The notes beneath the pieces are model-generated. The model saw only the letters and a list, made by a program, of their open reading frames with translations. It searched no databases and was not told where the DNA came from. DNA of 41,238 nt, from contig JAEDCT010000023.1 in the NCBI GenBank assembly GCA_016294035.1, positions 1 through 41,238 on the forward strand. Reading direction: 5' to 3'. Every line of letters begins with the position of its first letter. Within the stretch, counting starts at the first letter, position 1. Shown one piece after another: positions 1 through 7,901 of the stretch. Origin of the DNA: Treponema sp. (GTDB lineage: Bacteria > Spirochaetota > Spirochaetia > Treponematales > Treponemataceae). A program made the position numbers and the translations under genes.

Positions 1-257
1 AGGAGCGTTTAAAGTGGCATCTTTTTCAGTTTTTCTTTCTCCAGCCCTCATTTTTCTATATCCTTTTCTTCTATATAAAATAGAGATTACTATCTGTTAA
101 AAAATTCACCATTTAGTATAGCACAAAAAACGTTCCTTTTCTATATCAAAGAAAATCTTTGGCAAAAGCCAAAATTCTCACTGAGAATTGTAAGGCACCT
201 TCCTTATTTTTCAAAAAAACTTGCCGATTGGCAAATAAATTGTTTTTTCCAACATTT
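1..257. other. Noncoding, small inverted repeats
   Basis: I see no credible gene here. The segment lies downstream of the minus-strand SEC-C gene. It holds short dyads: TTTGGC-AAAA-GCCAAA near 160-175, AATTCTC-ACT-GAGAATT near 173-190, and TTGCC-GAT-TGGCAA near 220-233. They could form weak transcript ends for the minus-strand gene, but none has a convincing T-tract. Confidence 0.4.
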
Positions 258-1533
258 TTATCTTCCATGGCACTGCTTATATTTTTTTCCGCTGCCACAT
301 GGACACGGATCATTTCTGCCAACCTTTGGGATTTGCTGAAAATTCATCCCGGCAAGTTCCTTTGGAAAAGGGATTATATTTGGATTATTCTGTATGTATT
401 CCTGCCGGCTCTGATTTGCTAAATCCGTAGGAGTCCAGCCATAATTTACCCACAAATGTGTTGAATTATGAAGGTTCTGGTAAATGCTAAAAAACTGTTC
501 TGCATCTTTTGCTTTCAAGGATTCTGTCAGCTTAAAATCTTCATTCAGAATGTTAATGACCTCTGTCATCCTAAAGCCATCTTTTATGTAATACATCAGA
601 TAATAAAGAATCTCATCAAAATCATCCTTTCGATATTTCTCAAGAAACTTTCTCATCTGAATAAAATGTGGATTATTATGCTCTATTTCATACTGGTCAA
701 AATAGTTTATCTGATATTCATCTTGGGAATTACAGAAATCTTCATACCATTTTTTTAATATCGAAGAATCAGGAAGATAAAGACTATGCATGCTTCTGTT
801 TTCAAAAAGAATTTGTGCTTCTTTTTCAGTCAGATATTTATGTGAAATAGCATTAAGACTTTCATACCATTTGTATTCCTGAGTAGTAACTGAACTGAAA
901 GACATATGTTCAATAATCTGATCATCAGAAAGAGGAATCTCCGGAAAAACACCTTTCCATAATTTTCCAAAATCCTTTACTGTTAGTGCGCCATATGCAG
1001 AAATAAAGCAGCAGGAAAAATGCTGAAAATTCTCCCACTTGCCGTATGGAGTTTTTCCTTTTTCATCAACTTCGCTTAAAACTTCACCAATAATTTCTAC
1101 TGGTATGGAATAAAATTCGTCGTCATCCGTATAATGATGAAAAATATAACCATGTCGCATCAGATTTTTTGCTATTCCTGAATTAAACATATATAAAAAC
1201 ATCATGCTCATCATCTTTATCTTCGGGAACAGATAATTCTGTATTTACCCTGCCTCCTTCGTTACCAACATCACTAAGTAACATCAGCATAAGGTCGTAA
1301 ACAACCTTATTTTCATACATAAAAAAATGTCTGCAGGTTGAAACAATTGCCGAACAAAGATATTCCACAAGTTCTTCTTTTTTCGAAAAGCTTTCGTCAC
1401 TATATGATTCACATATGAGTTCCAGCTGACTTTTAGTAAGCTGCTCCAGAGAACTTCTCAAAGATCTTGCTGCAGGCTTTTTTACAGATAAATTTGTTTT
1501 TCCAATATACGGTATACATAATCCATGAAACAT
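258..1533 (-). pseudogene. SEC-C motif protein split by a frameshift
   Basis: Two overlapping minus-strand reading frames look like one gene. The 5' part (1533 to 1183, 116 residues) has a good ribosome site (AAGGGTGG) and ends in EHDVFIYV. The 3' part (from about 1214 to 258) continues naturally as FLYMFNSGIAKNL. The switch falls in a T-run (GTTTTTATAT), where one T fewer restores a single protein of about 425 residues. The C-terminus carries a SEC-C zinc motif, GRNDPCPCGSGKKYKQCHG, which is found as a metal-binding tail on SecA and on many accessory proteins of unknown function. The rest is not recognised. Either the gene is broken or the read has a homopolymer error. An independent 3' gene starting at one of the ATGs near 1214 is less likely, because no ribosome site is visible there. 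Confidence 0.6.
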
Positions 1534-1654
1534 TATTTACCACCCTTTAATTCCATCGTCACAGCTGCTTAGAAAAACCCCAAAAAATGTGTCTGCTGTG
1601 TAAAATTATTTTGCTTCATTTCAGGAATTATAACAGTTTTTTTCGTTATAGTAT

Positions 1655-1759
1655 TTAATTACTTTTCAACTGAAGAACTTTCATAAAATCTTCTGTTTCA
1701 TCAAAAGTTTTAAAAATACAATTTTTATATGAAAACTTATCTTTTGGAAATGCTTTGTG
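1655..1759 (-). pseudogene. In-frame C-terminal extension after the stop
   Basis: These 34 codons lie in the same frame as the nuclease-like gene upstream, directly after its TAA. They encode a plausible lysine- and aromatic-rich tail (KFSYKNCIFKTFDETEDF is part of it) and end in a normal stop at 1655-1657. The best reading is the detached C-terminus of that protein after a point mutation. A stretch of 300 bases without a complete gene (1534-1759 plus this tail) otherwise holds nothing I recognise. Confidence 0.4.
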
Positions 1760-2170
1760 TTATATATCAGGCCAATCACCTTTTGTTGTTACTTTTAATA
1801 TTTTTGTGGGATATAATTGTTTATTCAATTTAACCAAATATAAAATATCAAAGCCAGGAATGATTTCGGATATTATCTGACATTCAGAAAATTCTGAAAC
1901 TGTTTTTACCTGAACTGTTTTCTCTTTTCCATCTTCTGTGTATTTTATATCCCATGACTTTTGACTAAGGTCACCAAATTCTAAATTTTTACAGCTCTTT
2001 TCGGTCAAATACTTAAAAATGTATGCTTCTCCAATGATACCAGTTTTCTGATCTCCTTTTTCGGGAACAAAACTTATTCTATTCTTTTCATCTTTCTGAA
2101 TCTTCTCGAAGTCCGCGTAGGCTTTCGCATATTTGTCTACAACATCTTGAAATCTCTTAAAATCATCCAT
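1760..2170 (-). CDS. PD-(D/E)XK nuclease-like protein, C-terminally truncated
   Basis: A protein of 136 residues. Residues about 60-100 resemble a restriction-endonuclease-like core: GEAYIFKYL, then WDIKYTEDG, then VQVKTVS. This fits the D-x(n)-(E/Q)xK arrangement of PD-(D/E)XK nucleases, in which the acidic residue and the Lys hold the metal site. The start is fixed by TAAGAGGTATT upstream of the ATG at 2170. The frame stays open beyond the TAA at 1760-1762 for another 34 codons (to a TAA at 1655-1657), reading HKAFPKDKFSYKN and so on. The extension looks like real coding sequence, so the original gene was probably 171-172 residues and has gained a nonsense codon. Target and partner are unknown. 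A role in restriction is inference from the fold signature and the defence-rich surroundings. Confidence 0.5.
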   Translation of the reverse strand: MDDFKRFQDVVDKYAKAYADFEKIQKDEKNRISFVPEKGDQKTGIIGEAYIFKYLTEKSCKNLEFGDLSQKSWDIKYTEDGKEKTVQVKTVSEFSECQIISEIIPGFDILYLVKLNKQLYPTKILKVTTKGDWPDI

Positions 2171-2191
2171 TTTTTAATACCTCTTATAATA

Positions 2192-2254
2192 TTACGCTGC
2201 CTTACGTAATTTTATTATTTCATTATCTTCTTCATCAATATCTTCACTGGCATT
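2192..2254 (-). pseudogene. 3' end of a gene cut by the IS3 relic
   Basis: On the minus strand this reads NASEDIDEEDNEIIKLRKAA then stop, just upstream of the nuclease-like gene and in the same direction. It looks like the acidic tail of a larger protein whose body was removed when the IS3-type sequence at about 2255-2442 arrived. It is too short to name. A chance reading frame cannot be excluded. Confidence 0.3.
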
Positions 2255-2442
2255 TACCCTTAGGAAGAGGTAAACCTTAGAAAATATAAGGATTCAAAGG
2301 CTGCTTATGACGCAGTTTTTGAATACATTGAATCCTGGTATAACCGCAAGCGTCTTCATTCAAGTCTGAATTACAGAACACCGGAAGCTGTCCATTCAGA
2401 ATGTGAAAAACTTGCAGCTTAAACTAGCATTTTTTGTGTCTA
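2255..2442 (+). mobile_element. IS3-family element, right-end relic
   Basis: The plus strand carries the last about 52 codons of an IS3-family OrfB integrase: EEVNLRKYKDSKAAYD, then EYIESWYNRKRLHSSLNY, then RTPEA, with a stop at 2420-2422. The WYNRKRLHSSL-Y-TP block is the signature tail of IS3/IS150 transposases, after the last catalytic Glu region. One base appears to be missing at CCCTTAGGAAG, where CCCTTAAGGAAG would give TLKEE. The element end CTAGCATTTTTTGTGTCTA (2424-2442) is the imperfect inverse of the left end at 22591. Everything upstream of the tail is gone, so the copy is dead. Confidence 0.8.
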
Positions 2443-2627
2443 CTTTATTGACTTAGGTCCAGCTCCTTGGGGCTTTCCCCATAAAATAGACTGGGTTTCT
2501 TGCTCTTGCTGGCAGTACACAGATTATCAGGATGGGTCTTCCCCGAATCTCCAACGAGGATGTGAGCTACCAGAGATAAGATAGTTCATATTTCACAAAT
2601 CCACTTTCACAAAAGGAATTAAGATTT
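2443..2627 (+). other. IS110 5' noncoding segment, possible bridge-RNA region
   Basis: This is the untranslated stretch between the IS3 end and the IS110-type transposase start. IS110-group elements encode their bridge RNA in this position, 5' of the recombinase. The sequence can fold: GGGG-CTTT-CCCC near 2468-2479, and an imperfect long-range pairing of CTGGCAGTACAC (about 2508) with GTGAGCTACCAG (about 2563). That folding and the location are the only evidence. I cannot assign target- and donor-binding loops, and with the transposase truncated the RNA would be a relic. Confidence 0.35.
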
Positions 2628-3269
2628 ATGTACATTGTTGGAATTGACATTGCCAAGAAAACTCACGTTGGAGGAATCACTGACGACAAAGAAAACCACA
2701 TCGGAAAATCCTTCAAAATCGACAATTCCGTTGAAGATTTTGAAAACCTTCTTAAAAAACTGGCAGAAATCAACGCTGATATCTCCAAGTTCGTGTTCGG
2801 TATGGAAGCCACAGGACATTACTGGCTCAACCTATATACCTGGCTTTGTGACAGAAACTTCACGGTTCATGTCATAAACCCAATTCAGTCCGATGCCCTC
2901 CGTAAACTTGAAATACGACAGACCAAGACTGATTCCATTGATTCATATCTCATCGCAGACTGTATCCGACTTGGAAAGTACTGCGATACCAATCTTGCCG
3001 ATAATGACATGCTCGCCCTTCTTGACCTTACACGACAGCGTTTTTATCTGGTTGACATGACTTCTGACATCAAAAAGAAGTTCATTGCCATGATGGACCG
3101 CATTCTTCCCAAATATGAATCACTTTTCAGCGACATGTTCGGAAAAACTTCCCGTGACCTGCTCAAGGAATGCACAACACCGGAAGAAACACTTGCCCTT
3201 GATACAGCATACCTTGCTGAAATCCTCAGAAAATCAAGCAAAGGCCGATTCAAGCAGAAAAAAAAATGA
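2628..3269 (+). pseudogene. IS110-family transposase, 3'-truncated
   Basis: The reading frame starts MYIVGIDIAKKTHVGGITDD, the typical beginning of the DEDD (RuvC-like) domain of IS110 transposases. Further signature blocks are FGMEATGHYWLNLYTWL, VINPIQSDALRK and RQTKTDSIDSYLIA, which hold the catalytic Asp/Glu residues. Full-length members are about 400 residues with a C-terminal transposase_20 domain carrying a catalytic Ser. Here the frame stops after 213 residues in a poly-Lys tail (KQKKK), and the second domain is absent. The break lies where the 3' end of the toxin gene on the opposite strand begins. AAAGGAATT precedes the ATG. The element cannot transpose by itself. Confidence 0.85.
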
Positions 3270-3698
3270 AGGACTTAAGAAAACTGCAAGAAATTCTTTC
3301 TCATCAAAATCTTTTGTATTGCGAGTTACAAGAACAAGGTTATTTGCAATGGCAGTTGCCAAAATCATCGAATCTGCCAAAGGAGCTTTTTTCCCCTTTG
3401 ATTCCAGACGCTGCCTTATATCAGAATGAATCCAGCTAGCGTGCAAATCAAAAGGAACAATTTCAAAATTGCTTTGGATAAAATCGACACAAAACGAAAA
3501 GAGATCATCTTTCTTTTTACATGAAGGCAGTTTTTTTACCCCATACAGCATTTCATCTAATCCAACAGAAGAAATACAGGAAATGTTTCTTGCTTTATAA
3601 ATTCTATTCAGAACTTTTTGCTCTGGTTTTAGTTTTGTGATTTCAGAAACAATGTTTGTATCCAACAAATAAATAGACTGCATATTCCTTCTCACCAT
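3234..3698 (-). CDS. vapC: VapC-type PIN-domain toxin with a chimeric tail
   Basis: PIN-domain ribonuclease of the VapC/FitB type, expected to cleave RNA when its antitoxin is lost. Visible catalytic positions are the first Asp in YLLDTNIVSE, the Glu of LDEMLYG, the Asp in LADSMILATA and the Asp after TRNTKDF. The gene overlaps the antitoxin stop by 7 nt. A start at 3683 (MQSIYLLDTN), preceded by GAGAAGGAAT, is equally possible. The last about 18 residues (after KEFLAV) are a low-complexity run, FLSPSFFFLL, read from the antisense of the IS110 relic. The original C-terminus was therefore replaced when that element inserted or was deleted. All four acidic residues are kept, so activity may survive. 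Confidence 0.8.
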   Translation of the reverse strand: MVRRNMQSIYLLDTNIVSEITKLKPEQKVLNRIYKARNISCISSVGLDEMLYGVKKLPSCKKKDDLFSFCVDFIQSNFEIVPFDLHASWIHSDIRQRLESKGKKAPLADSMILATAIANNLVLVTRNTKDFDEKEFLAVFLSPSFFFLLESAFA

Positions 3699-3985
3699 TC
3701 AATATCTTCTGGATGCCTGACATCAGGCTCAATTGTCCTGGGTATATTGAAAACATCGTCAATCTCTTTATTTGTCAGCCAATCACTAGCTTTTGTCCTC
3801 CAGTCCATAATCTGATCTTTGAAAATCTGATTTTCAGTTTTCTGTTCCTTGGCAGCTTCGTCCTCTGAAATAATACGGGCAACAGGTTTGCCATGGCGGG
3901 TAATTTGAACGGTTTCCCCACCTTCTACAAGATGAATAAAATAAGGAAGTCTGTTTTTTACATCAAAAATAGGAACTGCTGTCAT
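3692..3985 (-). CDS. Phd/YefM-type antitoxin
   Basis: A 97-residue antitoxin cotranscribed with, and overlapping, the PIN toxin. The N-terminus (MTAVPIFDVKNRLPYFIHLV) and the following ETVQITRHGKPVARIIS block are the hallmark of the Phd/YefM fold, which dimerises to bind the operator. The acidic C-terminal half (DEAAKEQKTENQIF to PEDIEW) should wrap around the toxin. CGAGAGGTGAAAT gives a good ribosome site. The promoter and dyad at 4004-4060 fit the autoregulation that is usual for such pairs. Confidence 0.85.
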   Translation of the reverse strand: MTAVPIFDVKNRLPYFIHLVEGGETVQITRHGKPVARIISEDEAAKEQKTENQIFKDQIMDWRTKASDWLTNKEIDDVFNIPRTIEPDVRHPEDIEW

Positions 3986-4003
3986 ATTTCACCTCTCGAG
4001 TTT

Positions 4004-4060
4004 AAAATAACCAAAGAGGCGATTATTGTCAAATATATTCCTATATTTCATTAAATATAG
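4004..4060 (-). promoter_or_regulatory. Toxin-antitoxin promoter and operator dyad
   Basis: On the minus strand TTGACA (4027-4032), a 17-nt spacer and TATTTT (4004-4009) form a sigma70-type promoter in front of the antitoxin. Nine bases upstream of the -35 lies a perfect dyad CTATATTT-CATT-AAATATAG (4041-4060), a plausible binding site for the antitoxin or toxin-antitoxin complex. Confidence 0.65.
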
Positions 4061-4138
4061 CCATATTAATCCACCAGCATAACCGGTCGCAACATTCTCT
4101 TTTCTTTCTTTGATAAATTCAGCAACTATTTATCTTTT

Positions 4139-4450
4139 TTATCTTCTGATTCTTTCTTTTAGTTCCAGACCAAGTTTTAAAAGTTCCTCGTCGATGACCA
4201 TATCAATTTTTGAAAAGAGGCTGTCGTCTCCGTGGAATTCCTGCTGTGTATAGAAAAAAGTTGCCGGGGAAATGTTGAAAATCATGCAGAGTGAATCCAA
4301 AAGCTCGGCTGTAACAAAGGACTTTCCATTTTCTATGCGGCTCAGATGTGCCGGCGTTATATCAAGTTTTTCCGACAGTTCTTCTTGTGTCAGATTATTT
4401 AATTTCCTGAAATGCCTTAAGTTTTCGCCAAAAATTTCCTTTGAATTCAT
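4139..4450 (-). CDS. XRE-family HTH regulator
   Basis: A 103-residue DNA-binding protein. The helix-turn-helix occupies residues about 10-65: LRHFRKLNNLTQEELSEKLD, then ITPAHLSRIENGKSF, the canonical Cro/C1 pattern. The C-terminal 30 residues are acidic and helical and may dimerise. It is transcribed away from the plus-strand operon at 4610. The 13-bp-arm palindrome at 4523-4554 lies between the two and is the obvious candidate operator. The gene has no clear ribosome site. It may repress the downstream envelope operon as well as itself; this is inferred from position only. Confidence 0.8.
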   Translation of the reverse strand: MNSKEIFGENLRHFRKLNNLTQEELSEKLDITPAHLSRIENGKSFVTAELLDSLCMIFNISPATFFYTQQEFHGDDSLFSKIDMVIDEELLKLGLELKERIRR

Positions 4451-4522
4451 TACATAAATTTACAGGCATAATCCAGTACAGAACATACCATTAAATACAT
4501 GTTTATAGACAAAACTTGTATT

Positions 4523-4566
4523 AAAGTATATTTTTGTCTTGAAAAATATACTTTTAGTGTTATAAT
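4523..4566 (+). promoter_or_regulatory. Promoter of the 4.6-10.8 kb operon with overlapping palindrome
   Basis: TTGAAA (4539-4544), a 16-nt spacer and TATAAT (4561-4566) make a strong promoter. A perfect inverted repeat, AAAGTATATTTTT (4523-4535) and AAAAATATACTTT (4542-4554) around GTCTTG, covers the -35 hexamer. A protein bound there would block RNA polymerase. The adjacent XRE regulator is the likely binder. Confidence 0.7.
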
Positions 4567-4609
4567 TTTTTAAGAAGTAGGCATTAAAGAAATAAAACGT
4601 GGAGATTTT

Positions 4610-4807
4610 GTGTTTTGTATGGATAAACATAATCAAGAATCAGATTGTTATAAAGGATTATCCTGGATTCGTTGTGCGAAATGCGAACAAAAAATCCTAG
4701 AAAATGATTCAGATGATTGCAAGCAAGATGATGGTACCTATATTTGTATGGGCTGTCAGCATGATGAAGACTCAGAAAAACTACGAGAAAAAATGGGGAA
4801 GGATTGA
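4610..4807 (+). CDS. Small double-CxxC zinc-ribbon protein
   Basis: A 65-residue acidic protein with two CxxC knuckles (RCAKCEQ and YICMGCQ) about 25 residues apart, typical of a zinc ribbon. The start is GTG at 4610, placed 5 nt after GGAG (4601-4604). The ATG three codons later is too far from that site. It is the first gene of the plus-strand operon, and its stop is 4 nt before the next start. No family is recognised. A role as adaptor or regulator is a guess. Confidence 0.6.
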   Translation: MFCMDKHNQESDCYKGLSWIRCAKCEQKILENDSDDCKQDDGTYICMGCQHDEDSEKLREKMGKD

Positions 4808-4811
4808 AAGA

Positions 4812-5429
4812 ATGGAAAATAAAAATTTATTTAACTTTCTTCTAAAGGCTCATCAAATATCAACCTACGAAAATTTTGATTTGTTCAAAGGCAAAGTAAT
4901 TTCGTTATCCAATGAATTAAGTGGCAAATTAGAAAAAGAATATGAAAAGTGCTCGTCTAAGAACAATGAAGGCTTTTTTAATACAAATTTGGAAGATTTA
5001 TTAGCTGAAAGAGATAGTTATAAATCAGAATTGTATAAATCTTTAATTATTCTTTTTTATAGTGAATCAGAAATAAAGCTAAAAGAAATCTTGAAATTAC
5101 ATTGTTCTATATTGGAAAAATCAAAAGGAAGAAGGCAGTTTTCAATGATAAACTCCCTAAAATACAAAGGCATATTAAATAGGTTTCAGAAAAAACTTTC
5201 GTTAAATTTAACTAACTTTAGCGGTGAAAAGGAATTAAACGAAATTAGATTATTAAATAATTGCGTAAAGCATAGCGGAAAAGTTAGCAAAGAACTTTCA
5301 AACACAAACCAAATGAAATGGAAGCAGAATGGAGAGCCAATTGTTCTTGATTTAGAATACATAGAGAAACTTATAGACTCATCGAAAAAATTTATTTTAG
5401 CAATCGTAAACAAATTATTGGAGGGATAG
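4812..5429 (+). CDS. Helical protein, possible HEPN-like
   Basis: About 205 residues from ATG 4812 (an in-frame ATG at 4704 overlaps the previous gene and is rejected). The protein is predicted helical, rich in Lys, Glu and Asn. Near residue 165 it reads EIRLLNNCVKHSGKVSKEL. This R...N-x(3)-KH pattern resembles the conserved helix of HEPN ribonucleases and of helical Abi proteins (R-x(4-6)-H), although the spacing from the Arg to the His is 7 here. It sits between the zinc ribbon and a 71-residue gene with almost no gaps. Function is unproven; HEPN membership is tentative. Confidence 0.5.
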   Translation: MENKNLFNFLLKAHQISTYENFDLFKGKVISLSNELSGKLEKEYEKCSSKNNEGFFNTNLEDLLAERDSYKSELYKSLIILFYSESEIKLKEILKLHCSILEKSKGRRQFSMINSLKYKGILNRFQKKLSLNLTNFSGEKELNEIRLLNNCVKHSGKVSKELSNTNQMKWKQNGEPIVLDLEYIEKLIDSSKKFILAIVNKLLEG

Positions 5430-5431
5430 GA

Positions 5432-5647
5432 ATGGATTTAACAAAACTGAAAAACAAGTTTTTAATGCAATTTGAGCCACCAGCAGTAAAAGAAGAATAT
5501 GACACCCACGAAGGCGGATATCAAAATTCAACTCTTCTCGATACAGAAGATGCCATAGCTGAGGTATTTTCTGATTTACCTGATGATGTCTACAAAGATT
5601 TAGTCAAATTACTCAATCAATATAGTGTTCAATGGGCAAGAAAATAA
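5432..5647 (+). CDS. Small acidic hypothetical protein
   Basis: A 71-residue soluble acidic protein. It follows the previous stop by 2 nt and has a strong ribosome site (GGAGGGATAGGA). It has no motif, signal peptide or TM segment that I recognise; the C-terminal half (PDDVYKDLVKLLNQYSVQW) is probably helical. Tight coupling to the gene before it suggests a partner or an immunity-like role, but nothing in the sequence proves that. Confidence 0.6.
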   Translation: MDLTKLKNKFLMQFEPPAVKEEYDTHEGGYQNSTLLDTEDAIAEVFSDLPDDVYKDLVKLLNQYSVQWARK

Positions 5648-5668
5648 TTAATCATGGAGAACTGAATA

Positions 5669-7855
5669 ATGACAAGAAATGAATTTGGAGAACTAAGCAA
5701 ACTCAGAGAATCAGTAAAACCTGAAGAGGGTTGTAGTGGTAGTTTCAAAATTACAAGGGTATTTTACAAGACAGGTGATACGGCGAAAAAAGGAACTGCA
5801 ATTGTAGAGTACTATGATCCTAAGTATACAAACCTGAGATATTATGCAAGAACTTCAATTAATGGACGAGTTGAAATATTTTTCAATCCTGGAGAAACCT
5901 TTAAGAAAGATGATGTAATTGCAGTAGTAGAAGATAAGAAAAAACTCGATTTTTACGAATCAAAATTTGAGGAATATGAAAAACTTGTCAATGAACATAG
6001 AACTGAGGGAGATTTGATTCCATGGTGGATAAAAGAAAGAGATTCGGATTTTGCAATCCATGCTATAATAATGGGATACGCAACTGAAGATGAAATTGAA
6101 ATGTATTCTCAAGAATTAAAAAAACACATTGATGAACTAATTCTAGAGCATAAAAATAAAGGTGATTTTTATGATTGGTTTTTTTCATTGGAAGAAAAAG
6201 ATAATATTAGATATAACGGATTGTACACACGAAAAGATGTTATTGAGTTATTAAGGGAAAAATACGGAAAAGAAATAGCAGAACACAGAGCTAAAGGCGA
6301 TTTAGTTGAATATATCCTTGAATTATCAGAAAATATGCAATTATATAACTTTATCCTATATAAACTTTATGACGATGATATTCCGAAGTATTTCCAAGAA
6401 AATAAAAAGTTTGAATTTTGCATTCTTCGTCAATTGCTTTTAGGCGAGGAAAAGGAAGAAATTGGAAAAATAGATCATATTTTTGACTCTTTGAGCAGAG
6501 AATTTTTTCTCAACGTAACAAATCCATATACTGATGACTTTAATTATATATATAAATTAAGTTGTGCTCCAAAAGATTCTATAAAACGAAAGCGTTATGA
6601 ACTTATTCGATCAAAGATTTCGAATTCAGAAAAACTTGCCGAGCATGATAAGCTAATAAAAAAAGAAAGCATCAAACATACATTGATTAAATACAGCTCA
6701 ATCGCAGGCGGAGTTCTGTTACTTGCCCTTATCGGCTTGATTACTATAAACCGCATTAACACCAAAGACGCCCGTCTTGCAAAACAAGAAGCACAGAGAA
6801 TTGAAAAGGTAAAGGTTAAAAATGCAAAGAATCTTGTTAAGGCTCAGCAAAATGATCTTGCCCAGATTGAAAAAATGGGTTCCAAGAAAATTGACCTGTT
6901 ACAGTTTTTCATCCCTACCCCAGAACCATCACTATATGTGATTGCTCCAATGAGTTATGATGTTTCAAAATTCATTAATGACAATTCAAATGAGTCGGCT
7001 TTATTTGGGTTAAAATCTGTAGATAAATCATCTGAACGCCTTACAATTCTTGAAAGCTGCATCACAGACTTCCAGAACAAAGTTGACATAAAGACAGGCG
7101 TTTCATTCCTAGACAGATCAAAAATCGAACAGATTGAGCGTGAGCATAAATTCCAGCTGGGAGACTGGTCTAACAATACAAAGACTGCAGAAGTTGGAAA
7201 GGCTTTGAACGCTAACATTCTTCTTTTCTTAGATAAGTTCGGTTTTATAGATTCTGGTTCAGGCGAGTATCATTTTGAAGCAAAATTCGTTGACATTAAC
7301 ACAATGCAGTCAGCCTCTTTCAACATCGTGTATTCAAATGCAAAAAAGAAAATTGTCACTCCTGCAACTGTAGAGACAATCTCTTTCAGAGACTTTTCTT
7401 CTATTTCTACAAAGAAGAATCCTTTTGAAGATGAACTTGTCCTTAAGACAATAAAAACTCTCAGGACTGTCCAGAAGAAGGATATGAAGGAAACTTCTCC
7501 GCTTGGAGACATTGTAAAACTTGAACTTTCCGAATATGACGGAATAATGCCCAAATCAAATTTGTATGAAGTGTCAACACTAAGTTTTGACGGATTCAGT
7601 TCTGTCGGAATTTCTTCCGGTTCAAATTCAGAAAATGCTTCATATTCTTTTGAACCTGTGGAAATGAATCTTATTAAATCCGGCAACGATTACTATACAG
7701 ACGGTAAAATCGGAACTCTTACAATTGAAAGTGAAGCCGGTTATAAAAAGCATGATGTATTCACAAGAAACGGAAATGAATACTTTATCAAAATCAGTTC
7801 AGCAGAAACTGAAAAAATTACAGTCAACTACTACCTGCAGATGGTAAGGCAGTAA
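5669..7855 (+). CDS. Single-TM protein: biotinyl-like, EHxxKGD repeats, CsgG-like
   Basis: A 728-residue protein with four parts. Residues about 20-90 look like a barrel-sandwich (biotinyl/lipoyl-like) domain: SGSFKITRVFYKTGD, INGRVEIFFNPGETFKKDDV. No biotinylation Lys motif is evident. Residues 109-215 contain three spaced repeats, EHRTEGD (109), EHKNKGD (160) and EHRAKGD (205). One TM helix lies at about 342-361 (SIAGGVLLLALIGLITI), followed by a basic helical linker. The C-terminal part, from about 430, resembles the CsgG/LpoB fold: LTILESCITDFQNK, VSFLDRSKIEQIEREHKFQ, then VGKALNANILLFLDKFG. The N-terminus is probably cytoplasmic and the CsgG-like part periplasmic. GGAGAACTGAATA precedes the ATG. 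The next three genes are all exported, so I infer an envelope-assembly role. Confidence 0.7.
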   Translation: MTRNEFGELSKLRESVKPEEGCSGSFKITRVFYKTGDTAKKGTAIVEYYDPKYTNLRYYARTSINGRVEIFFNPGETFKKDDVIAVVEDKKKLDFYESKFEEYEKLVNEHRTEGDLIPWWIKERDSDFAIHAIIMGYATEDEIEMYSQELKKHIDELILEHKNKGDFYDWFFSLEEKDNIRYNGLYTRKDVIELLREKYGKEIAEHRAKGDLVEYILELSENMQLYNFILYKLYDDDIPKYFQENKKFEFCILRQLLLGEEKEEIGKIDHIFDSLSREFFLNVTNPYTDDFNYIYKLSCAPKDSIKRKRYELIRSKISNSEKLAEHDKLIKKESIKHTLIKYSSIAGGVLLLALIGLITINRINTKDARLAKQEAQRIEKVKVKNAKNLVKAQQNDLAQIEKMGSKKIDLLQFFIPTPEPSLYVIAPMSYDVSKFINDNSNESALFGLKSVDKSSERLTILESCITDFQNKVDIKTGVSFLDRSKIEQIEREHKFQLGDWSNNTKTAEVGKALNANILLFLDKFGFIDSGSGEYHFEAKFVDINTMQSASFNIVYSNAKKKIVTPATVETISFRDFSSISTKKNPFEDELVLKTIKTLRTVQKKDMKETSPLGDIVKLELSEYDGIMPKSNLYEVSTLSFDGFSSVGISSGSNSENASYSFEPVEMNLIKSGNDYYTDGKIGTLTIESEAGYKKHDVFTRNGNEYFIKISSAETEKITVNYYLQMVRQ

Positions 7856-7901
7856 GATATAAATGTATGTTTCTAGCAAAACACTATAAATGGAGGAGTA
7901 T

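Noticed and set aside
3115..3429. Plus-strand frame across the IS110/toxin junction
   Set aside because: It crosses two unrelated segments in an off frame and has no ribosome site.
4704..4811. Upstream start of the helical protein
   Set aside because: It overlaps the zinc-ribbon gene by over 100 nt and has no ribosome site. ATG 4812 is adjacent to the previous stop.
7890..7901. Earlier ATG for the exported protein at 7902
   Set aside because: This ATG lies inside the ribosome site GGAGG itself, and the signal peptide is better from 7902.
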